A stretch of DNA of 21,518 bases from a virus, in IMG/VR virus record IMGVR_UViG_3300031162_000483, positions 1-21,518 of that record; one strand, given 5' to 3'. The translations under genes were made by a program, and so were the position numbers. Under the pieces are notes generated by a model. That model did not search any database, was not told the DNA's origin, and was given only the letters and a program-made list of their open reading frames with translations. The stretch's first letter is position 1. Each line of letters starts with the position of its first letter. This document shows positions 7,040 through 12,262 of this stretch, in pieces.

Positions 7040-7328
7040 ATCAGCGACTAATAATAAAAAGTTGTACAACGGTAAACCTCGAGGGTTTTATGATCCAACA
7101 CCAGTAGAAGTATTCTTCACTAAGGTTGGACAAGAAATATTTAAATTTACAAACGACAATCAACATAAGACATTGATGACAGACGAAGATTGGATTACTC
7201 ATTGTGACGCCGCGAATAAGTGTGTCAGGTTCGGGACATTGTATGGACCGAAAGAACTAAGTGATTTTAAATCAGAAGAATTACAAATCGTCAAAAAATT
7301 TGTGGAGACAAAAAAGAAATGGATTTAG
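7026..7328 (+). CDS. hypothetical phage protein (100 aa)
   Basis: I chose the ATG at 7026 (MKISESATN) because AAGGA lies seven bases before it; an ATG at 6990 in the same frame is inside the previous gene and has no such site. It is a small mixed alpha/beta protein with two Cys (in HCDAANKCVRF) and a basic, helical C-terminus. No family recognised. It overlaps the next start by ten bases. Confidence 0.7.
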   Translation: MKISESATNNKKLYNGKPRGFYDPTPVEVFFTKVGQEIFKFTNDNQHKTLMTDEDWITHCDAANKCVRFGTLYGPKELSDFKSEELQIVKKFVETKKKWI

Positions 7329-7582
7329 AAACAGAAATAAAAATCTTACAAGATAATATTCGATCATTACAGAAACAACTGGGTCAAGCTCATCAAAGAA
7401 TAGGTGAACTAGTAGCTGAGAAGTCACATTCGAATGAAGAAGTAATTAAACACAAACAATTCATTCAAGAGATATCTCTACAATTAAAAGAGAAAGAGAT
7501 TGAAGCGACAACTAAGATGCAAGAGAGAATAGATGGTATCGCTAAAGTAATAGATTCGAAACAAAAGTTTATACAAGACTAA
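7319..7582 (+). CDS. coiled-coil protein (87 aa)
   Basis: Nearly the whole protein is a long amphipathic coiled coil with heptad-like Leu/Ile spacing, rich in Glu, Lys and Gln. No other domain. It starts within the end of the preceding gene and its last base is the first base of the next start. It could oligomerise or serve as an adaptor; function unknown. Confidence 0.7.
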   Translation: MDLETEIKILQDNIRSLQKQLGQAHQRIGELVAEKSHSNEEVIKHKQFIQEISLQLKEKEIEATTKMQERIDGIAKVIDSKQKFIQD

Positions 7583-7914
7583 TGCCGACATACGATTTTC
7601 TAAATACAGAAACAGGTGAAGTAAAAGAAGTCATTATGACTATCTCTGGTAAAGAACAATATCTGAAAGATAATCCTCACATGAAACAACACTACACTAA
7701 AGTAGCTGGTATCGTAAGAAGTAGTGGTACAACAAATGTAGACAATCATGGATTCAAAGAAGTCTTACAGAAAGTCGGTGAAGCTCATCCGTTTGGATCA
7801 GTAGCTGATGAACATACTAGAAAGACTGGTAAAGAAGTTAAGACTAGAGAGGTAGTAAAGAAACACGCTAAGAAACAAGCCGATCAAAAGACACGAGCGA
7901 CAAGAAAAAATTAA
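7582..7914 (+). CDS. conserved phage protein with FmdB-like opening (110 aa)
   Basis: Opens with MPTYDFLNTETGEVKEV, like the start of FmdB-type zinc-ribbon proteins, but the Cys pairs of that family are absent. It continues with GKEQYLKDNPHMKQHYTKVAGIV, a pattern I recall in marine T4-like phages. The last 35 residues are very basic (Lys, Arg and Thr) and may bind nucleic acid. The start shares a base with the preceding stop. I treat the FmdB likeness as descriptive, not functional. Confidence 0.7.
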   Translation: MPTYDFLNTETGEVKEVIMTISGKEQYLKDNPHMKQHYTKVAGIVRSSGTTNVDNHGFKEVLQKVGEAHPFGSVADEHTRKTGKEVKTREVVKKHAKKQADQKTRATRKN

Positions 7915-7927
7915 TAATGGAGAAAGA

Positions 7928-8602
7928 ATGAAATTTAATCACTTAGAAGGGTATGAGTCCGTTACTCTACCGACAGAAACAGTTAACGGAAAACGATACT
8001 ATGTAACACCGAGTGGTAATAAGTATCCTTCAGTTACTACAGTAACAGGTATGCACAACGCGAAATGGGTAGCTAAGTGGAGAGCGAATGTCGGAGCAGA
8101 GAAAGCTGATAAGATATCAGCACAAGCCGCTGGTCGTGGATCACGATATCACTACATGCAAGAAGACTTTCTAAACAATATAGACATTACAGAAAAGTTA
8201 AAGAAAGCTACACCTCTTGATCAAATGATGTTTAATCAGACGAGAGAGATTACAGAAAAGATCGGAGACATTTATATGTTAGAGGGTTCTTTGTATAGTG
8301 ATGATCTAGCGATAGCTGGTAGAGTTGACTGTATAGCAGAGTTCGCCGGTAAAGTATCTGTAATTGATTTTAAGACTAGTACTAAAGCTAAGTCACCGAG
8401 TAAGATTAAATCATACTTCATGCAAGAGACAGCATACGCTAAGATGTTTGAAGAAAGACATGGAGTACCAGTAGAAAGAATAGTAACTATTGTATCAGTA
8501 GAAGAAACAGGACAAGCTCAGTTGTTTGTCGAAAATCCCAACAACTGGATTGACCAGTTGTTGAGTCTTCGATCTCAGTATAAAACTGAATATGGTTTTT
8601 AG
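7928..8602 (+). CDS. PD-(D/E)XK exonuclease, MGME1/RecB-like
   Basis: A single-domain nuclease of 224 residues. The nuclease core is visible: GRVDCIAEF with Asp134, then VIDFKTS with Asp147 and Lys149, then a QETAY motif at 166-170, the QxxxY element of RecB/AddB/MGME1-like enzymes. An upstream GRGSRYH (69-75) fits the helical GxxxH element. Marine T4-like phages carry this protein in the replication region, where it is thought to degrade or process DNA ends. The start is preceded by GGAGAAAGA. A 10-bp hairpin lies in its last codons (8539-8563). Well supported as a nuclease; the exact substrate is unknown. Confidence 0.87.
   Translation: MKFNHLEGYESVTLPTETVNGKRYYVTPSGNKYPSVTTVTGMHNAKWVAKWRANVGAEKADKISAQAAGRGSRYHYMQEDFLNNIDITEKLKKATPLDQMMFNQTREITEKIGDIYMLEGSLYSDDLAIAGRVDCIAEFAGKVSVIDFKTSTKAKSPSKIKSYFMQETAYAKMFEERHGVPVERIVTIVSVEETGQAQLFVENPNNWIDQLLSLRSQYKTEYGF
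8539..8563 (-). terminator. 10-bp hairpin inside exonuclease 3' end, possible antisense terminator
   Basis: CAACAACTGG and CCAGTTGTTG separated by five bases form a perfect stem. On the minus strand it is followed by GGGATTTTCG, a weak T-run, and it lies downstream of the minus-strand small ORF 8633-8761. It may also act only as a plus-strand mRNA 3' structure. Confidence 0.35.
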
Positions 8603-8632
8603 GAGTAGTGCCTAAGGTTCATACACTTCAAG

Positions 8633-8761
8633 TTACATGGTAAAGATGATTATTAAAGCTGGAGAAATAACTCCTAACAATAAAAAACTCATCTCAAACA
8701 AAGTTAATGTTGACGCTTTTACTTCTTCGCCGTGTCTACTCCATGACTGTTTAATATTCAT
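8633..8761 (-). CDS. small membrane protein on the minus strand (42 aa)
   Basis: A 42-residue ORF with a polar N-terminus (MNIKQSWSRHGEEVKAST) and a C-terminal hydrophobic helix of about 20 residues ending at FTM. AAGGA sits seven bases before its ATG, and a minus-strand TATAAATA late-promoter match lies upstream (8828 to 8821). It fills most of the 255-base gap between the exonuclease and iscU. A 47-codon plus-strand ORF covers the same bases (8637-8780) but has no ribosome site. The size and layout would suit a holin, antiholin or other late membrane peptide. No homologue is known to me. Confidence 0.5.
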   Translation of the reverse strand: MNIKQSWSRHGEEVKASTLTLFEMSFLLLGVISPALIIIFTM

Positions 8762-8775
8762 TAGAGTATCCTTGT

Positions 8776-8783
8776 TATAAATA
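8776..8783 (+). promoter_or_regulatory. late promoter TATAAATA, toward iscU
   Basis: Exact match to the T4 late consensus TATAAATA, about 75 bases before the iscU start and in a non-coding stretch. The iscU leader would be about 65 bases, partly complementary to the start of the minus-strand transcript. Confidence 0.6.
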
Positions 8784-8820
8784 GTTATATAAAATGAAAA
8801 TCATTGTGATTTCCAAGTAT

Positions 8821-8828
8821 TATTTATA
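8821..8828 (-). promoter_or_regulatory. late promoter TATAAATA on the minus strand
   Basis: Exact TATAAATA on the minus strand, pointing left toward the small ORF 8633-8761. It faces the plus-strand late promoter at 8776, so the two transcripts would overlap by some tens of bases at their 5' ends. Confidence 0.5.
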
Positions 8829-8857
8829 ACACTTATAACCTCATATACAAAAAAATT

Positions 8858-9280
8858 ATGGCTTATTCAAAAGAAGTAGTAGATAGATTCGAAGCAGTTC
8901 TCAAAGATCCTGCTAAACATTCAGTTGGTAGATTTGATCCGAATGATTCTACAGTTATCTCTGGTATGGTCGGAGCACCATCTTGTGGTGATGTAATGAA
9001 GTTGGATATGAAAATGAATGGTGATGTTATAGAAGATGTGAAGTTTAAAACATATGGTTGTGGTTCAGCGATAGCCTCAAGTACTATGTTTGTAGAAATG
9101 TTAAAAGGTAAAACTATTGAAGAAGCTAAACAGATTAAAGATAAAGATATAGCTGACGCGTTACAGTTACCACCAATCAAATTACATTGTTCTGTATTAG
9201 CAGAAGAAGCTATTAAGAAAGCTATATCAGATTACAATCCTCAGATAGGACACAACAACCCACCAAAACTTGACAACTGA
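8858..9280 (+). CDS. iscU: IscU-type Fe-S cluster assembly scaffold
   Basis: A close homologue of bacterial IscU, the scaffold on which 2Fe-2S clusters are built from IscS sulphur before transfer by HscA/HscB. All the key residues are present: SGMVGAPSCGDVMKL with Cys43 and Asp45, YGCGSAIASS with Cys68, and LPPIKLHCS with Cys111; LPPIK (104-108) corresponds to the HscA-recognition LPPVK. The first 127 residues align end to end with E. coli IscU. The last 13 are an extra tail containing IGHNNPP, a short motif I recall from unrelated phage and proteobacterial proteins. It has a late promoter match upstream, and promoter P3 lies in its last codons. In a phage this is an auxiliary metabolic gene that may sustain or redirect host Fe-S assembly. 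No iscS or hscA is nearby. Confidence 0.95.
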   Translation: MAYSKEVVDRFEAVLKDPAKHSVGRFDPNDSTVISGMVGAPSCGDVMKLDMKMNGDVIEDVKFKTYGCGSAIASSTMFVEMLKGKTIEEAKQIKDKDIADALQLPPIKLHCSVLAEEAIKKAISDYNPQIGHNNPPKLDN

Positions 9281-9297
9281 GCGAACGCTGTTATAAT
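9270..9297 (+). promoter_or_regulatory. consensus sigma70 promoter P3, upstream of gp33
   Basis: Perfect TTGACA (9270-9275), 16-base spacer, perfect TATAAT (9292-9297). The -35 lies in the last codons of iscU. The gp33 ATG begins only six bases after the -10 box, so transcription should start at or next to the ATG. It probably drives gp33, bS21 and gp59 early. Confidence 0.85.
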
Positions 9298-9303
9298 AGA
9301 TAT

Positions 9304-9525
9304 ATGATCTTAACAAAAAAGAAGTTTACTAATTCAGTTGAAGAACTAGTTATCAAAAAAGAATTATCCTATATAGACGCGATCGTTTACTTTTGTCAAC
9401 AGAATCATTTAGAACCTGATTCAGTCAAAGGATTGATAACTCCTCCCTTAAAAGAGAAAATCAAAGCTGAAGCTGTAAGTCTTCGTTTTTTAAAAGAAGA
9501 ATCTAACGCGAAACTACCAATATAA
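9304..9525 (+). CDS. gp33: late promoter transcription accessory protein, gp33-like
   Basis: Seventy-three residues matching the short gp33 versions of marine T4-like phages: an opening LTKKKFTNSVEELV, a central SYIDAIVYFCQQNHLEPDSV, a KEKIKAEA helix and the terminal LRFL segment. In T4, gp33 bridges the host RNA polymerase to the sliding clamp gp45 and, with sigma factor gp55, turns on late genes. T4 gp33 is 112 residues, so this one is shorter. It lies immediately before bS21 and gp59, in the T4-type 33-59-32 cluster. With the ATG at the start of the P3 transcript it is likely read from a leaderless mRNA. Confidence 0.8.
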   Translation: MILTKKKFTNSVEELVIKKELSYIDAIVYFCQQNHLEPDSVKGLITPPLKEKIKAEAVSLRFLKEESNAKLPI

Positions 9526-9528
9526 AAT

Positions 9529-9795
9529 ATGAGACCACAAAAACAAAAAACTTATCAGAACAATAAACATTTCAACAAACCTAAGAGACATGAAGGTCCA
9601 CCGCCGTTTGATGTTATGTTAAGACAGTTTAAAAAGAAGTGTGAAAGAAAAGGTATTGTAGCAGAAGTTAGAGAAAGACAGTATTACGAAAAACCAGCTG
9701 AGAAAAGACAGAGAAAAAAGAAAGAAGCTGTTCGTAGAGAAAGAATTAATCAACTAAACAACAACACATTGGGTAGAGCTAAAAGATATTATTAA
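9529..9795 (+). CDS. rpsU: ribosomal protein bS21, phage-encoded
   Basis: Residues 25-70 carry the bS21 hallmark: [40 protein letters not shown], in two basic helices. Host bS21 is about 70 residues; this one is 88, with an extra 20-residue basic N-terminus and a Lys/Arg/Asn C-terminus. In the ribosome, bS21 sits beside the anti-Shine-Dalgarno end of 16S rRNA and affects initiation. Phage bS21 genes are known in pelagiphages and other marine phages, where replacement of host bS21 to favour phage mRNA is proposed. It is placed between gp33 and gp59 and cotranscribed with them, three bases after gp33. Confidence 0.92.
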   Translation: MRPQKQKTYQNNKHFNKPKRHEGPPPFDVMLRQFKKKCERKGIVAEVRERQYYEKPAEKRQRKKKEAVRRERINQLNNNTLGRAKRYY

Positions 9796-10400
9796 TGACG
9801 AGTAGAGAAGGATTCGATGCCTACTGTTTGTACTTAGCTATTAACAATCATTTTAATACAGAGTCTTATGACTTCTTCAAGTACAACGGTAAAGTACCAG
9901 TAAAGTTACCAGCGTTTCTAAAAAGAAATGACAAGTATCATTTTGCTAAGTTAGCTAGAGAACATAGAGATGAACTTAAAGATTTTCTAGTCGCTAACTT
10001 ATCTAAACAGAAATACTATGTAAAGAATCTTTTAGATAATGAATGTATTGATAATTATAAAGAGTTTAAAAAGAAGAAACAGAAATTGACATACACTATT
10101 ACAGAAGATATGAGATATTTGTATGACAGGTATGACACTTTAGATGATGTCTTAGAAGTACAGAAAGGTCAACATAGTGTCATACTTAAAGAATTCTTAG
10201 GTAAGAATATACAACCTGAAACATTCATAGCGTTCGATAATATGTTTGGTATCTTTGAAGACTATGATGAAATGATACAAGAACAATTCATTTGGCCGAA
10301 GATAAAAATAAGATTAAATAAATTAAAACCGTTCATAGAATATGAACCACAAAAAATAAGATTAGTAATGAGAGGGATATGGCTACAGCCTACATCATAG
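9795..10400 (+). CDS. gp59: DNA helicase loader, gp59-like
   Basis: A T4 gp59 homologue by its N-terminus (REGFDAYCLYLAINNHFNTESYDFFKYNGKVPVKLPAF), size (201 residues; T4 gp59 is 217) and position between gp33 and gp32. gp59 binds fork DNA and gp32 and loads the gp41 helicase. The protein is all-alpha looking, basic, with aromatic clusters and no zinc site. It starts on the last base of the bS21 stop codon and overlaps the next gene by 22 bases, so its translation is coupled on both sides. Confidence 0.85.
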   Translation: MTSREGFDAYCLYLAINNHFNTESYDFFKYNGKVPVKLPAFLKRNDKYHFAKLAREHRDELKDFLVANLSKQKYYVKNLLDNECIDNYKEFKKKKQKLTYTITEDMRYLYDRYDTLDDVLEVQKGQHSVILKEFLGKNIQPETFIAFDNMFGIFEDYDEMIQEQFIWPKIKIRLNKLKPFIEYEPQKIRLVMRGIWLQPTS

Positions 10401-11104
10401 GTAACGGTCCAAGTAGAGCTGATGTATCTTTACATACATTAGAAGGTACTACATTTGGTTGTAATGCTTTGTATAGAGACTTTGCACCTGACTATTTGAT
10501 ATCTGGTGATTCTACTATCATCAAAGAGATTTGTAAATCAGATTACCCAAGTCATAGTAAATGTATCTTTCCGGACTTTGATCCTGTTCCGAAAGATTAT
10601 AAAGAAATGATTCTTATGGGATTCGATCCGTCTTTCACTATTAAAGAATCAGATTTAGACAGACATAATAATGTCTGGATATTTGGACTTCAAGATGATA
10701 TCTCAAAGATCATGGAAGTTCATGTCATAGGTGTTGATCCATCATGGCAAATACAGAATATGAAAGGTACAGAAGAAGACCCTAGATTTAGTGTTAACTT
10801 CTTTGCCGGAAGTCAAGCTATGGCTCAGGCTTCTATAATGGGTTTTGATGAAGTGTGTCTTGTAGGTTTCGATTCTATATGGAACTTTCAAGAGAATACT
10901 TATCAGAATATCTATGCTGGTACTAACGCCTATAAAAGAGAGAAAGAAACTTCTCGCTTGAGGGTTGGAACTAGTGATCCTAACTCACTATTAGGAACAC
11001 AAGAAGCACAGATAAAGAAAGTGATTGACACATTTGAAAATGTCGATTATACTATATACTATGAAGGAAATAAAAAACCTTTAGAATATAATAGTTTTAC
11101 ATAA
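10379..11104 (+). CDS. DUF115/GT42-like Rossmann-type protein
   Basis: 241 residues. The N-terminus has GNGPSRADV (8-16) and TFGCNALYRDFAPDYLISGD, the opening of DUF115 (MAF/MptE-like) and CstII-type (GT42) sialyltransferase folds. Further along, FAGSQAMAQASIMGFDEVCLVGFDS (about 141-165) matches the second nucleotide-site segment of these families (SG..A...A..LGF..I.L.G.D). Known members transfer sugars such as pseudaminic or sialic acid to flagellin or LPS, or make pterin precursors. In this phage it could alter host surface glycans or DNA-linked sugars; this is inference. It begins 22 bases before the gp59 stop, and AGAGGG lies just upstream. It interrupts the usual gp59-gp32 adjacency. Confidence 0.65.
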   Translation: MATAYIIGNGPSRADVSLHTLEGTTFGCNALYRDFAPDYLISGDSTIIKEICKSDYPSHSKCIFPDFDPVPKDYKEMILMGFDPSFTIKESDLDRHNNVWIFGLQDDISKIMEVHVIGVDPSWQIQNMKGTEEDPRFSVNFFAGSQAMAQASIMGFDEVCLVGFDSIWNFQENTYQNIYAGTNAYKREKETSRLRVGTSDPNSLLGTQEAQIKKVIDTFENVDYTIYYEGNKKPLEYNSFT

Positions 11105-11160
11105 TGAATAAAGTGGATAAAATAATAAAATAATAAAATTAAATATACAAGGAGAATACA
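11103..11160 (+). promoter_or_regulatory. gp32 leader, candidate autogenous operator
   Basis: Unstructured A/T-rich leader with two perfect tandem AAAATAAT repeats (11119-11134) followed by AAAATTAAAT, then AGGAG (11149-11154 area) before the gp32 ATG. In T4, gp32 represses its own mRNA by coating an unstructured A/U-rich leader with short repeats. The same logic fits here, by analogy only. Confidence 0.5.
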
Positions 11161-12066
11161 ATGTCATTTAATGAATTAAAACGAAGTCGCGGTGGCTTCG
11201 ATAAACTACAATCCGCGTTAGAGTCCGAATCCTCGGAAAAGAAATCTTATGGAGATGATCGTTTCTGGAAACCTGAACTAGATAAATCTGGTAATGGTTA
11301 TGCAGTACTTCGATTCTTACCAGCAACTAATGGAGAAGAACTTCCATGGATCCAATATTGGGATCATGGTTTTCAAGGTCCTGGTGGTTGGTTCATAGAG
11401 AAATCTTTAACAACTCTAGGAAATGATTGTCCTGTTTCAGAGTATAATACTACTCTATGGAATAGTGGCGACGAAGCTCAAAAGGATCAAGCAAGAAAAC
11501 AAAAACGAAGACTACACTATGTAGCGAATGTTCTTGTTGTCTCAGATCCAACTCATCCTGAGAATGAAGGTAAAGTAATGCTTTATCGTTTCGGTAAAAA
11601 AATCTTTGAGAAAGTCAAAGATGTAATGCAACCTCAGTTCGAAGATGAGAAACCTATCAATCCGTTTGATATGTGGGAAGGTGCAGACTTTAAACTTAAA
11701 GTCAGAAAAGTAGATGGATATTGGAACTATGATAAATCAGAGTTTTCTAATCCTGCTCCGATCTCAGAAGATGATTCTGTATTAGAGGGTATCTACAACA
11801 AACAACATTCTCTAGCAGAACTAATTGCTCCAGATCAATTCAAATCTTATGATGATCTGAAAGCTCAATTAGACAGAGCGTTAGGTTTGGGTGGTGTTGA
11901 AGTATCTACAGCAACAGCAGAAACAATAGCAGATGATAATACATCAGCTGTTTCAGCGACAGCGAAAGAGACACCTTGGGCTGATTCACCAGCACCTGTA
12001 AGTAATTCAGAAGATAGTAGTGATACAACTATTAGTTATTTTGAAAAACTAGCCAACGACCAGTAA
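11161..12066 (+). CDS. gp32: single-stranded DNA-binding protein, gp32-like
   Basis: A 301-residue T4 gp32 homologue. It has a basic N-terminus (ELKRSRGGFDKL) for cooperative self-binding, an OB-fold core from about 35 to 240 (YAVLRFLPATN, PWIQYWDHGF, VLVVSDPTHPENEGKVMLYRFGKKIFEKV), and an acidic Ser/Thr-rich C-tail (240-301) ending KLANDQ, the part that recruits replication partners. T4 gp32 binds zinc through His64, Cys77, Cys87 and Cys90. Here His69 and Cys90 (NDCPVSEYN) remain but two Cys are missing, so the zinc site looks lost. It coats ssDNA during replication, recombination and repair. AAGGAG precedes the start. It is the last gene of the plus-strand block. Confidence 0.95.
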   Translation: MSFNELKRSRGGFDKLQSALESESSEKKSYGDDRFWKPELDKSGNGYAVLRFLPATNGEELPWIQYWDHGFQGPGGWFIEKSLTTLGNDCPVSEYNTTLWNSGDEAQKDQARKQKRRLHYVANVLVVSDPTHPENEGKVMLYRFGKKIFEKVKDVMQPQFEDEKPINPFDMWEGADFKLKVRKVDGYWNYDKSEFSNPAPISEDDSVLEGIYNKQHSLAELIAPDQFKSYDDLKAQLDRALGLGGVEVSTATAETIADDNTSAVSATAKETPWADSPAPVSNSEDSSDTTISYFEKLANDQ

Positions 12067-12072
12067 GAAAGT

Positions 12073-12080
12073 TATAAATA
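12073..12080 (+). promoter_or_regulatory. late promoter TATAAATA after gp32
   Basis: Exact TATAAATA, seven bases after the gp32 stop codon, in a non-coding gap. It lies inside the imperfect inverted repeat GTTATA...TATAAC (12071-12087). No plus-strand gene follows for over 5 kb; only the structured gap 12081-12262 would be transcribed, then antisense to the tape-measure gene. Confidence 0.6.
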
Positions 12081-12262
12081 CTATAACCTATTAAGGATAA
12101 GGGAAGAGCTCTTCGTGTCAGAGCTTGAACTAACTCATTTTCAGAGTTAGTGGGACGGTTGAGAATGGGGATTCTTAACATTCAATGAGGAAAGATATCT
12201 AAAGCGGCAGGAGATATCGGTATTAACGGCGGGACAGAGGGGCCAGTTTATACACTTTTATT
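12081..12262 (+). ncRNA. structured non-coding RNA candidate after gp32
   Basis: No gene in 196 bases between two convergent genes. The plus strand starts with a late promoter and contains AGCTC/GAGCT (12107-12125), ACTAACTC/GAGTTAGT (12129-12151, 7-base loop), TTGAGAAT/ATTCTTAA (12159-12178, GGGG loop, one G-U pair) and GATATC/GATATC (12194-12218). By count, 12101-12250 is about 46% G+C, well above the rest. A shared motif with the gap at 5198 is described under findings. No tRNA shape or clear terminator was seen; the T-rich run 12250-12265 might end it. Confidence 0.5.

Noticed and set aside
8637-8780. Plus-strand 47-codon ORF before iscU
   Set aside because: It has no Shine-Dalgarno site and no recognisable protein features, and the opposite strand has a better ribosome site, a membrane helix and a late promoter. 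I kept the minus-strand ORF instead.
12100-12250. tRNA-like gene in the gap after gp32
   Set aside because: The stems do not make a cloverleaf, and no T-loop GTTCGA-type motif or CCA end was found.
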